From assembly GCA_963971225.1 (NCBI GenBank), contig OZ020269.1, forward strand, positions 93,957,540-94,021,539: DNA of 64,000 nucleotides, in the 5' to 3' direction. The position numbers and the translations under genes were made by a program. The notes below the pieces were generated by a model, which saw only the letters and a list, made by a program, of their open reading frames with translations, did no database searches and was not told the DNA's origin. This DNA is from Melieria omissa. Its lineage: Eukaryota > Arthropoda > Insecta > Diptera > Ulidiidae. Position 1 is the stretch's first letter. Every line of letters starts with the position of its first letter. This document shows, in pieces, positions 43,231 to 53,975 of the stretch.

Positions 43231-44020
43231 TATAATTGTTTGTCTTGGCTGACTGACTGACCGATTCATCATTGCCCAGCCCAACCTTCTGAAGCTACAA
43301 ATATTAAATTTGAACTGTAGATACTTTTTGGAAAATTATGAAATTTTGATGAAGGATTACATTTTGCGATATAAAGGGGTAAAACATGGGTTAAGGTGTC
43401 AAATTAAAAAACGTGACTTAATAAAACAATTCATTTCAAAAAATTCGACAGGTATTTTTTTATTTTTCGAATATCAAAATTTGACGCAGTCAGCAATGGG
43501 TTAACGGGTATTTACCGAAAGACAATAAAAATAAGATGAATGCCTCTTTTGGCCAAACTTCGTGAAAAATTCTAAATAAAAAATAATTAGATCTGGGCAA
43601 AGATGATTAAATAGGTTTTTTTTACTTTAAACTAAGTAAAATCACTTCAAACGAGAATTAGTTCGACATGTATTTTTACCTACTTGAAAACCAAAATCTG
43701 TTGGGGTCAAAAATGGGTTAACAGTTTGTATGGAGAAACATGATTAAGTGCTTTTTTTCATTACAAACTTATCTAGTGAAAGCACTTCAAATCAGAAAAA
43801 AATTGACACGTATTTTTCACTTTTTAAAAAAATCAATATCTGACCAGGCCAACAAAGGGTTAACAGTTTATATGGGAAAAGATGATTAAATAGTTGTGTT
43901 GGCATTAAACATGGTAAACTTATTCCAAAAACAATAAATAGACATGTATTTTGTCACAAAAATCTGAAGGGGTCAATAAAGGGTTAACAGAAATGTGCAT
44001 TAGTGGTTCCATTGATTTCA
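43231..44020 (+). repeat. interspersed repeat built of ~140-bp units (copy II)
   Basis: The same head as copy I ('cattgcccagcccaac', 'gaagctacaaat', 'gatataaaggggtaaaac') is followed by about five degenerate units ending 'gtcaataaagggttaacag'. It is shorter than copy I and lacks the TTAA element. No coding frame is supported. Confidence 0.7.
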
Positions 44021-45136
44021 GACTTTTTTCATTTCATTTTTAGGGCCAAACACATTTGTATAGCAAATCACACAATCGTTGGATACGGTTCTCAAAGGGT
44101 TTTTTACCATAAGAAAATCGTCTTTTACTGTCACAAAATAAACGAAATAACTATATTCAAAGATCTATGAAACAACACGACTTCGTTAGAGGAATGATGT
44201 GTATTTTTACAGAAAACCTGATAATATTTGATGCTTTCAAAAAAGTTTACACCAAAGAGATTTTGATAGAACTTGTCTTTTTTAACCGGGCTGCTAGATT
44301 AAATATTTCACCTGGAAGAAAGAAAATAAGATATTAGATCAAAAATTGTTATCTGCTGTTGCCTTGTGTCTCTTTGATGTAAATGGAAATATTAAGGCTC
44401 CCCTTTCTGGATGAATTTTGATGAATCAGCTCGTATGAGGGAATCGCTGTGGATCATTCACAAAAAAGTTGACTTGCATGGATGATCCAAAGATTTTCAA
44501 TAAGAAAATGTCTTTTCTTCTCACCCTTCTCACCATTTCCTTCTGCACCCTTCGCATGGTCCATCCATCCGTGTCTTTCACAAAGATCTCCAGCAGCTAC
44601 TTTAACCTTTCCTTACCCCGTTTAGAAACTGGTTTTCATTTTCATTTAGTTTAAGTAAATTTTCTTCATGCAAAATCATCAAATAAAATCTTCAATTAAT
44701 TACAATTAATTTTTTATATAAAATCTTAACCCATTTTGTATCACTTATGGAGAGAATTTTGTACTAATTGTCCAATAGGCCTCGAGACGAATAAATGTTT
44801 AATGTTTAAAGTATGTGGGGCGAAAAACTCCGAGTCCAAAAATTTTACACCAACAGATAAATAAAAATTCATATTTTTATACATACGATTTTTTATAAAT
44901 ATAAATAAATTCATTTATGTAAATAAATGTACAATAAACTATATAATAGTCGATAATATTAGAGATATTACAACTGCATTTACTCGTTCATTCAATTACT
45001 GGTCATTGAATTAAAAACTCTGAGAAACTTAAATATTTTCAACGAAAAATTTCTTATTCACAACTTCACTACACTTAACTTCACTTTGTTATTGTTGTTG
45101 CGTTTACATATAATTTTAAAACATTTAAATTTTAAT
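44021..45136. other. AT-rich non-coding DNA
   Basis: Nothing recognised. The last ~100 bp are the 3' flank of the minus-strand peptide gene. I see no canonical AATAAA for it within 200 bp. Confidence 0.45.
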
Positions 45137-45352
45137 TTAAGCCAGTTTTCTGCATCGGCCAACGGCAAAAATGAAGCCCGTGGGACAACGTGGCAACACT
45201 TGAAAAATACTACTGACCGTATGTTGGCCATCGTTGCCGCTCCACGAATTCCGATCGACGGCATTGACGTCGAACCAATGCTGCGATCGCGCCAATGTTG
45301 CAATTATGTGCAGAATCAGCAGAAACTTGTAGAATCTGATGTTGCGAAGCAT
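45137..45352 (-). CDS. candidate small secreted peptide gene (71 aa)
   Basis: Single exon, start ATG at 45350-45352 (context aaagcaATG), stop TAA at 45137-45139. The frame stays open 20 codons further upstream, but this Met begins a typical signal peptide: short basic N-terminus (MLRNIRFYK), hydrophobic core LLILHIIATLA, likely cleavage after ARS or RSQ. The mature part is about 47 residues, starts HWFDV, contains no Lys until its end, and finishes with CPTGFIFAVGRCRK. It has just two Cys, spaced Cys-x9-Cys, so one disulfide loop is possible. A TATA box lies at 45560-45566, giving a ~180-nt leader. Small Cys-loop secreted peptides of this kind are common in flies (venom, seminal, immune), but I do not recognise this one. 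Other frames here are shadows. It could be chance, but signal peptide, TATA box and start agree. Confidence 0.5.
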   Translation of the reverse strand: MLRNIRFYKFLLILHIIATLARSQHWFDVNAVDRNSWSGNDGQHTVSSIFQVLPRCPTGFIFAVGRCRKLA

Positions 45353-45559
45353 TGCTTTGTGACGAAAGATCGATGGACTGCGTTCTTCGCCGATTGCACG
45401 ACAGCAATGCACTGAGTAGCGTTGAATGCGATCGATGGCGTTGAAGTGAAGAGAACTTGGTTAGTGTAGAGTTGCCGTTTGTGTTCAATTTATGTTGGAA
45501 ATTGTTTGGCTTTTGTTGGAGCAGCAACGTTTTTTTGGAAGCGAGTTACACGTTGCACT

Positions 45560-45566
45560 CTTTATA
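45560..45566 (-). promoter_or_regulatory. TATA box of the peptide gene
   Basis: TATAAAG on the minus strand within 'cttctataaagagtgc', about 210 bp upstream of the ATG. A GATA-type site TGATAA (45697-45702, plus-strand reading) lies ~130 bp further upstream, which could suit fat-body or gut expression (inference). Confidence 0.5.
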
Positions 45567-45569
45567 GAA

Positions 45570-46228
45570 GTACACAGCTGGTCTGATTGATTGTAGTTGG
45601 GAAAAGAATGACGATTTTTTTGATGTAATAGTTTTTTACACTTTCAGGTTGTGATCTTCAAGACGCAACACTTGCAAAATAATAATTAATTACGACTGAT
45701 AAGTGCAAAAATGCAATTCTGTCACGTACTCGATGGTGTTAAACGTGCTTGTGTTGATTAGCATTGAGTTACAACACTTCAACGTTTCTTATAGCATTTC
45801 CAAAGACAGCAGATAGCAGCCACATTTTACTTGTGCGCAGAGCTTAAAATCATTTAAAAGCTCACTTAACCTTTTAATACCAAAGTGGATCTTAAGACAA
45901 GTTAACACCAGAAAGACCATTGCGGTAATTTTTATAGTATTTCATTTTTAGAAATCTGCATTTTCTTTAGTATTTCTATCAACTTTTGCTTTGATGACTT
46001 TTAGTTTTTTATTGGGTTCTTCTATTAGTTCTACAATTAGGGTTCTACAATAACAATAAGCCAAATCCGATGTGTACTTTTCGAAATATCAGCGATTTTA
46101 ATATGCAGTCATTGTAGGTATGAAAAACTTGCGGTCTTTTTGATGTTGAGGTCTAACACAGCTCTAATATTTTGGTAATCTGAGTACTCTTTTTTTTGCT
46201 TTAACATCATAAAACCAATATCCAATAG
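45570..46228. other. upstream flank of the peptide gene, non-coding
   Basis: Single-copy-like to about 45870, then AT-rich DNA without recognisable elements. Confidence 0.4.
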
Positions 46229-46395
46229 CAGGGGCGGATTCAGAAAAATATTTCGGAGGAGAGGGGGGTTTCAAAAAGTAATTCTTTAATATTTATAAAA
46301 GGTTTGTTAATTTGTATGTAGTTTGAAAGTCGATCCTAATATTTCGGAGGTTGTGGTTCAACCCCCACACCCACTCCCCCCTTAATCCACCACTG
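46229..46395. mobile_element. 167-bp hAT-like miniature element
   Basis: The ends are CAGGGGCGGATTCAG and, inverted, CAGTGGTGGATTAAG. The flanks tccaatag (46221-46228) and tctaatag (46396-46403) match at 7 of 8 bases, the size expected for a hAT duplication. Interior stretches 'ggagaggggggtttc' and 'caacccccacacccactccc' extend the inverted symmetry. There is no transposase. Confidence 0.75.
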
Positions 46396-46858
46396 TCTAA
46401 TAGGTATAAAAATATAAAAAAAATTAAAAAAAAAAGGTTCAGGTCATTCAGGTTTTTGATCATTTTGTCTCAGAGTTTGCGCAGCTTTCAATAAGTTTTT
46501 TTTGAAACCACTTTTTTAAACTGTGTGAAAAGAATCCATCAGGGTCATGAAGAGATTTTTTATCTAAGCATCTCCTTTATTCCAAATAGTACTAAAAGAT
46601 AAATATATACTTACAACTATAGAGTCCTGGTCTCAAAATAACCAGGATCGTGAAAACTTTTCCGAACTCACCGCTCACCCGTCAGAGGTCACTTTTACTC
46701 ATCACAACCTCAATCAAGCCTCGAGATTAGAGCATTTAATACTTTTATTACGAAGTCTCGAAGTCTCATGATCCTAAATAATTTTGGCAACATCAAAACT
46801 CTGACATTCCGAACTTTTCCCATTCCAACTTCGAAGAAGTTGCAGAATCTCAGAATTG

Positions 46859-47003
46859 TCATTTTTAAATGACAAAATATCCCAAAATCCTGAGCCATAA
46901 AGAGTGCTTCGCGATGGCCCGAACACATTGTAATTTTTAAATGACAAAATATTTCAAAATCCTGAGACATAAAGAATGCTTCTAGATGGCCCGAACCCAT
47001 TGA
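46859..47003. repeat. two-copy ~72-bp tandem repeat
   Basis: 'tttttaaatgacaaaatat', 'caaaatcctgag', 'cataaagartgctt' and 'gatggcccgaac' occur twice in tandem (about 46862-46930 and 46934-47001). It is non-coding. 46396-46858 has nothing identifiable. Confidence 0.8.
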
Positions 47004-47399
47004 AGACGGCAGCGACCACCCAAGTTCAAAGTGGCGTCGGCTTCAACCTTCTCCGTGTGGTCAACTAATTGATTACAGTGAAAGCGGCAGCAACAATAAT
47101 ACAATTGAGTTATGATTTCAACTTCAGACCCACTTTCTTCCTTCAATGAAAGAGGAGACAAGAGATAACACAAAATTTATTTCAGTTACGACACTTCAGA
47201 GTAAAGCTTTAGCGATTGTAAGTCGAGTACTTTTCCTATCAGCTTTTTGATTGTTTCTACTTTCTAATTTTTTGGAACTTCTTATGAATAGAAAAAAATG
47301 AAAACGGCCTACTAACTAAACCAACGACTGCGGAAAGTTGAAGTTTCCATCAGAAAAGCTAATTTTTTACACCAAAAACTGTGCTTGTACTTTTTTCTT

Positions 47400-47760
47400 G
47401 TTTATGGATTGAAAAAGTTTTTTTTTAACCTTAAACCAATAAAGCTAGAGTCATAAATTTTGGAAGTATGATTCAACAGACTGAGGTCCGAAACATATAT
47501 TTTTGTCAAAAGAATTTGTTCATTATCTTCAAGGATATTAAAGGATACATTTTTGAAAGGGCTTTAATTACACATTTTGGTGCTCAAATTTCAAAACGGA
47601 TAATTTAGTCAGAAGACAACGAGTTTTTTCTTTCATTTGGTAGCCATTTCTTTATCATTTTAGAAGCACAAATATTTAAATATATTCGTTGAAATGTGTA
47701 TATTCTTAAAACTTCTAAAAGGACAACGGATCAGAAAATGAAAAACTGAGTACACCTTTT
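47400..47760 (-). mobile_element. palindromic-family relic
   Basis: Alignable with 29041-29432 over ~350 bp ('ccaataaagctaga', 'tccgaaacatatatttttg', 'gaaagggctttaat', 'ggatcagaaaatgaaa'). Arm ends are lost. 47004-47399 before it holds nothing I recognise. Confidence 0.6.
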
Positions 47761-48960
47761 TTATTCACATTTGATTGTGTCAAAAGTACTGTGACATGGA
47801 GTTTTAAATCACCTTTTTTTCTTAAACAAACATTGCCCTAACATCTTAAAAAAATGTCCAATAAGTTTCTTATCACAAAAAAAATTTGAGCAACAGTTAG
47901 TGTCTTAATATATCAAACTGTTGAAGTTTGCTACTAACAAAAAAAAAAAATACATTAAATAAGCTTTGAAGATCACCAGACAGCTCGAGCTTAGTTAAAG
48001 CTTTATTTATCAAACAAATAACTAAGCGGCACAAATGGCGCCTGAAAGTATGTGCGAAATTGCACAGCATTCAGCACAACTCCAGAGAAACAACGAATGA
48101 AGCAACAAAATAAAAAATGACCAGCACTAATTAATCCCCTTACACTGTGGAACCTATCAAAACAACAGCTTAACTTTTCCAATAATAAACATAAGAAATA
48201 AGAGTGCAAAAACGCAATGACAACCGCAAAAACAACAACACGCACAACAACTTGTGACCAAAAGTCGTCGGCACCAAAATGAAAGTCGAATTGCAGAAAA
48301 ACGACACTGCAGCACTGTGAACTAAAAAAAATTTATAAAAAGCAGAGCGTGTTGTCGCTGGTGTTAGCACTTGGGACAGCGTCCAACAGACAAACAGACA
48401 CACACACAGCCGAATGAACGAACGGAAGGGGATGGCCAGCTGTTGTGTGCGGCAAACATGCGAAACGGCTTATAATATGCACACTTGTTAGCAAAAGTTG
48501 GTGCACTAATTACCCGGGATTAGTTTCATATTTGGTTGTTGGGCGGCAGGAGCTGCCAGCAGCCGGTAGCCGAAGATCAACAACAACGCCGCTGCCTTGC
48601 GGCGACATTCGGGGAAAAAGCGCCAACAGCAGCCAAAGCCAAAGTCTGACAAGATTATTTATGTGCGCAAAGTTTAACTGTCGCTTGATGCTTGCTTTAA
48701 CTGTTGTTGTTGTTGTTGCTGTTGTAAAATTTCAGTAATGCATTCTTCTATGCGGTTGTTTTGGCGGCCGCAAGGCAGAGGGTTCGAAGTTCGAATACTA
48801 ATTCAAATAACGCTAAACAAGAAACTTAAATAATATTTTTTATATTTATTTTTATTATATTTTGTTTTTATTAAATCTATATTTTTTTTATTGATTTTCT
48901 ATATACAAATATTATTATAAAAAGCTTTCAGCGTTTCTTAATCAGAAAAGTTTAAATTCG
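47761..48960. other. non-coding DNA, no gene recognised
   Basis: 47761-48000 is AT-rich. 48000-48780 is single-copy-like, with a TTG run at 48703-48724 and CAGC words. 48780-48960 is AT-rich and grades into the TTTTA array. Confidence 0.45.
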
Positions 48961-48964
48961 AGAC

Positions 48965-49510
48965 GGTGATTTTTTTAATTTCATTTTATTTCATATTATT
49001 TTATATTATTTTATTTTAATTTATTTTATTTTATTTTTTTATTTTATTTTATTTTATTTATTTTTATTTTTATTTTTATTTTATTTTATTTTATTTTGTT
49101 TAATTTTATTTCGTTTTTTATTTTATTTTACTTTAATTATTTTATTTGATTTGATTTGATTTGATTTGATTCGATTTGATTTGATTTGATTTGATTTGAT
49201 TTGATTTTATTTTATTTTGTTTTATTTTATTTTATTTTATTTTATTTTAGTTTATTTTATTTTATTTTATTTTATTTTATTTTATTTTATTTTGTTTTAT
49301 TTTATTTTATTTTATTTTATTTTATTTTATTTTATTATTATTTTATGTTTTTTTATGTTATTTTACTTTATTTTATTTTATTTTATTTTATTTTATTTTA
49401 TTTTATTTTATTTATTTTAATTTATTTTATTTTATTTTATTTTATTTTATTTTATTTTATTTTATTTTATTTTATTTTATTTTAGTTTATTTTATTTTAT
49501 TTAAATTATT
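48965..49510. repeat. (TTTTA)n pentanucleotide array with an internal (TTTGA)n block
   Basis: TTTTA units run from about 48970 to 49505 with occasional TTTTG or longer T runs. A pure TTTGA block (about 12 units, one TTCGA) lies at 49146-49206. Long Phe/Tyr/Leu frames are artefacts. Confidence 0.95.
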
Positions 49511-50990
49511 TAAATAAATTTATTTTCATATTTAGAAAAAAGTTAAAGTAACAAAATTGAATTGAAAACATTTGCAAACGTTTTTTCATGAATCCAATTT
49601 TTTGTTGCCCGTCTTCGGCGCATATTCTAAGTTTCTCTGATCTGAACCTGTTCGTGCCTTCAGCTATTCTTGTTTATGTTGTAGTCTACCATTGTTTTCA
49701 TCTACCATACATACACATAGTACATATGTATGTATTCATTTGCGTATATTTGTCTTTGTGTGCGCGCTTGTTTTTTACAAGTTTATCCTTTATTATCCTT
49801 TAGCGCTCGTATTACCGCTGTCACAGCCACCATAACAGCGCAAGCACCGCCAAACTTTCTGCACTACACTTTTCATAGCAATATTCCTCGCCGACTTGTT
49901 GTTGTTCTTATTTTATGTTTTTAAGTAATTTTATTTTTTCATTTGGAATTTCTCTCGCTGGCCACCAAAGAGTCTCATAACATTCCTCATATGCTTTCAG
50001 CGTAGTTTTTTTGTTTCTTGCAACTATCACCAAAAAACTTTTCGCTGCACTGTTGCTTGCGCTTTTTTACACACATAATCTCACATGGCAGTCTGTCTGT
50101 ATGTGTGTATGTCTGTGTGTGTGGTGTCATTCTATGCCGGGCGACAAGTACTCATTTCCGTTTTCCTGTGTTTTGTGTGTGGCCAGCAACCCGACCACAA
50201 AATGTTTATCGCGCCCTGTGTTTTTGTGTCCATATAAACGTACATATATGTGTCTGTGTGTGTGTTTGTATGTGTTGCTTGCAATTCGTACAATTTTCAT
50301 TTGCGCTGGCTGGCATCGTAAATCATCCGGTGACATGGTTGTAAAATTGTTGCAGTTCATATTTTCGCTGTGACTTGTGCACTGACGACGAACAACCGAA
50401 CCACGCAACGAACAAAAAGCGCAAAAATGTTGTTAAATTAAATTACTAAAAGTATACAAAAAGGAACATTGTGAGAAAAATTTTATATAAAATTTAATAA
50501 TTAAACCATAAATAGAGACAAATCCCTTGAACTGATTTTGAATGGCTTTTCTATGGGGGAATAGTAATTCTATGAAATTTTACCCAGTTGAGCCAAATGC
50601 CAGAGAGTTAACATATGGGTTCAAATTCCAACTCAAATTAAGCAAATTCAAACGTTTTATTCTCATTTAATTTTCTTTCAAAATAATAAAAAATAAAATG
50701 AAGGCCCACCGTTCATATTGTAAGCAATGTTTCGTTGATTCATAAAAATATAAAAAAATGAATGAAAAAATGAAATGAAAAATTAATAAAACTGTTTTAT
50801 GGGATCCTGTCTGACAATCTACTTGAAACTAATGACTAAAGAAATTTCAACAGATTTTAAATTTATTTAAAGCGAATATTGGAATTTTGTGAACAACAAC
50901 CAAGAGGAGGTCCCAACGTCTGATGGAAAGTAAAAAGAAAAACTTTGTGAACTATCAATTTTCAATAAGATAAACGCAGAGTAAGAGGCA
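49511..50990. other. non-coding DNA, no gene recognised
   Basis: 49590-50430 is single-copy-like with TG-rich microsatellite-like stretches (50098-50130, 50243-50275). 50430-50990 is AT-rich. Confidence 0.45.
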
Positions 50991-50994
50991 ATAT

Positions 50995-51300
50995 CACGAA
51001 ACGAGATATCAGCCCTTGGAGCGTTCGGGAGGAAGATCCTTCGACCCTGTTCGTACTGGCGACGGGTATCCAGGAGTAATACAGCGGCTTCGCTGGCTTG
51101 GACATGTCTACCGTATGGACGATGAATCTCCGACCAAAAAGATTTTCGGCGCCTTAATTGGAATTACCAAATTCGGGACATCCTATGATCGCATGCTGCG
51201 ACCAACTGGAGAAGGTGTGTTCAAGGCAGAGGCGACTGGAGAGATCTTTAACGGCAGACTGTGTCCCGGTAAGGAGTTTTCATGGCCAGTTAAGTAAGTA
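50995..51300 (+). pseudogene. RTE-like LINE 3'-end relic, second copy
   Basis: Same order as 36510-36910: 'atcacgaaacgagat', 'cttggagcgttcg', a jump to 'cagcggcttcgctggcttgg' and 'taccgtatggacgatgaatc', then 'ggccagttaagtaagtaa'. Translation gives RLRWLGHVYRMDDESP. Internal deletions and frame changes are evident. No target duplication was found. Confidence 0.7.
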
Positions 51301-51573
51301 AATTTATATGGAATCAGTTTACTAGGAATCAGTTTTTAGCTCTCTTGGGATCACTCAGGTTTGTAGGATTGAAAAAGTCGTCAAGGAAGACGCCCAAATT
51401 GACGTCTTAACTGGAGGTAGTGCGAAGGCACAACACAAAAAACTGTTGAGTAGCTTCCCTCAACTATACATACTACGATACATCTCAAGACACACTCTAA
51501 CCTTTTTTATTTGTCGGAAGAGCCTATCGCGACTTGTTCCCTATTAATTTGCTTTTAAATCTACCCTACCTCC

Positions 51574-51964
51574 GGCCGGCCTCGATAGTCCAGCGGGTAG
51601 CGCGCTGGCTTCTCATACCAAAGGCTCCAGGTTCGATTCCTGGCTCGGGCTGGTGGAACACTCGTCTACTTCTATCGCTATCCACATGAAGGGAATGAGA
51701 ATTACAAGAATCGCACAAGTGCGCTCTTGGCAGGCAATGACAAAACCTCCAAGTGTGAACGAAAAACTGCCACTTCGGCGTTAAATTGTAGGTCCCCTCC
51801 CCCTTTCCCCATCCGCTTGAAATGTGTGCTGTAACATATGTTGGCAGGCAAAACAGTGTTGCATACACAGTTAAAAAAACGGGTGAAATATGTGGTATCA
51901 CAATGGGCCTTTCAGCCCTCCGAGTGTGTCTCTTATAGAGGCAGCCACCGCAACCTAACCTAAC
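51574..51964 (+). mobile_element. full-length tRNA-derived SINE with 13-bp target duplication
   Basis: Flanked by ctaccctacctcc at 51561-51573 and 51965-51977. The head 'gcctcgatagtccagcgggt' with B box 'ggttcgattcctgg' resembles a tRNA (Glu-like anticodon arm, inference). The body contains 'ccacatgaagg' and 'aaaacctccaagtgtga'. The tail contains 'gtggtatcacaatgggcc', 'gaggcagccacc' and aacctaac. The tail matches the 3' end of the RNase H LINE at 10639-10713, its likely mobilising partner. RNA polymerase III boxes are intact. It has no coding function. Confidence 0.9.
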
Positions 51965-52088
51965 CTACCCTACCTCCACATAAATCTGTTAAGATTCTGT
52001 GGTGGCAAAGAGCCAAGGTGGCCGTTTTTCAATACATTTGTGTCAAATGTAACAATCTTACGATCGTTTTTTACTATCGTCAGCCATC

Positions 52089-52407
52089 GCCTCGATAGTT
52101 CAGTGCGTTGGTTTCTCACACCTAGGTTCGATTCCCAGGTCGGGGTCGTCTTCTTCTATTGCTATCCACATGAAGCAGATGAGAATTTCAAGTGCACTCT
52201 TGACAGGTAATGGCAAAAACCTCAAAGTGTGAAAGGAAATTGTAGGTCCCCTCCCCCTTACCCCATCCATTTGAAATGTGTGTTGTAACACATGTTGAAA
52301 AAAACACAGTATACACATTTAAAACGGGTGGAATTTGTGGTATCACAACGGGCCCCTATAGAGACCTAAGTGTGTCTCTGACAGAGGCAGCTACTACAAC
52401 CAACCTA
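52089..52407 (+). mobile_element. tRNA-derived SINE copy
   Basis: Head 'gcctcgatagttcagtgcgt', B box 'ggttcgattcccaggt', body 'ccacatgaagcagatgag', tail 'gtggtatcacaacgggcc' and 'gtctctgacagaggcag'. It has a small deletion in the anticodon arm. It sits 112 bp beyond the previous SINE's target duplication, in the same orientation. Confidence 0.85.
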
Positions 52408-53021
52408 CGAGTACCTGCCTGACGCAGAATTAGAATAAAAACTAGGAAGGGATAGACTGTGGCTGAAAAAGGCAGCAAGACTGGGAAATAAGCCTCTACT
52501 CGTTTCTTAACCTTAGCCAGTGCGAAGCTTAAAGAGCGTCAAATTGTTTCTGCACTTATTGCTTGATTTCAAGACTTGCTTCTGGGAACTTTCTTGATTC
52601 GTTGGACTAAAAAAGAGCTCCGAGACTAAGATTCAAGTCTATACTGACATCATTATTTATTATTATATCTGTGCCTATGTAATCTTTCTTATCCTAATGT
52701 GGAATTAATTAAAAATAGGAAAATATTAATATTGATTTCAAACTTACTTTGGGTTAACCAGTTTCATTGGGCAAAAAAAGGCATTCAGGGTAAAAATATG
52801 AATAAACTTGCTTCTGACTCCTAGAGAGGGCGAAGTGAAAAGTTCTAAAATCTTTTTTTAGAATTTTCTGCATCATTTGCTCCCATCTTATGGCCTTGAG
52901 AACTCACGATTCATTGAGAGCTTTTTCATAGGCAATTTTATTTTCAGAGGTTTGCCATTTCCTGCTGAGAGGACAGCCGCTGAAAGAGAACTTGTTGTTT
53001 TTTTCTTTTTTTTAGCAGCAA
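52408..53021. other. non-coding DNA, no gene recognised
   Basis: Nothing identifiable beyond AT-rich sequence. The target-side interval 51301-51560 is similar. Confidence 0.4.
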
Positions 53022-53100
53022 CGGAGTCTTGAACCTGGGTTCGAGCGTCGTATTGGACTCGCGGCCCAACGCACTAGCCAACTAGCTACGGCGGCTGCTG
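53022..53100 (-). mobile_element. second tRNA-like SINE head
   Basis: On the minus strand 'gtagctagttggctagtgcg' (A-box region) is followed after ~35 nt by 'ggttcaagactcc' (B box). It is unlike the SINE family above. A decayed head only. Confidence 0.5.
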
Positions 53101-53360
53101 CATAAGTACCTCTGCGAACTGAAAACTGCGATCCCGAGGAAGCCTGGGAAGAGAAAGCTGCCTTTAAAGACCTGTTACCACTATCCAAGGTCGAATAGGT
53201 TATCCACCGTTCCATGGAATATACCACCAACTGGGCTGAGGAAGTGGCTACCGAGACTGTGGGCATTGCTGAAGACTGAAATGACGATGCTGTCAAGTCC
53301 TCATATGGTGAACATTCTATTGTGAAGCGTTGTAACTATAAATCGGCATTTAATTATGGA
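53101..53360 (+). pseudogene. unrecognised degenerate coding-like frame
   Basis: In one plus frame the codons give an acidic stretch including DPEEAWEEKAAFKDLLPL, then NWAEEVATETVGIAED, interrupted by single stops. Composition is protein-like but no family is recognised. It could be a transposon or host-gene relic, or chance. Confidence 0.2.
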
Positions 53361-53889
53361 GCGTCTACTGTGATTAGGATATGTCCTTGGGAGATCTAAG
53401 TATCTTAAAGATCCCATGGTATTAGCACCACAAATCTTAAGTGGAGTTTAATCCAGGATTATTGATGTGTTTCTTCTGCTTTATTCCAAGTATAACAACA
53501 GTATCGTTAAACCCGCTTGGTGGTCTCACCTATGAATGCAAGATTCTTGAGGTACTTAGGGGGTTGTGTACTGAGCGTTTATAGCGCATAGTGCCCAGGT
53601 ATGTTAGTAGTTAAAGGAGATAGGCACCTAACATAGTAGGGAATGTTTTTAACCCTTCAGTACATGACTTTGCTTGTATGCAACGTTAACTTTTTATAGA
53701 GTTTGGAACTGTTCTGTTCAGTATTTTACAGCCATTCATTCTTTAGTGGTGTCTTGTATATTAAAACATTGATTTACTAACGCAAGTTTGCAAATAAAAT
53801 TGAAAGTATCTCCAAAAGAATCGGAAAAACTAGAAGCGTTTTAATTTGGTGAATTAATTTTGATTAACGATGGCGATGGTGATATGGCG

Positions 53890-53975
53890 ATCGTCGTCAC
53901 TCAGCTGTTTAGTGCGTTGGATTACGAGAATACAGAGACTTTCAACCTAGGTTCGAGTCCCCGTGGCAGCCAACA
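53890..53975 (+). mobile_element. third tRNA-like SINE head
   Basis: 'cactcagctgtttagtgcgt' (A-box region) and 'ggttcgagtccccg' (B box) lie ~40 nt apart, followed by 'ggcagccaacac'. A SINE head of a different family is more likely than a functional tRNA, because no acceptor stem can be formed. Confidence 0.5.

Noticed and set aside
51566..51901. 111-codon minus-strand frame
   Set aside because: Runs through the SINE in antisense, and the same peptide-like phrase recurs wherever the SINE does.
51574..52160. Functional tRNA genes at the GGTTCGATTCC boxes
   Set aside because: Acceptor stems do not pair, and the heads continue into repeated SINE bodies with target duplications.
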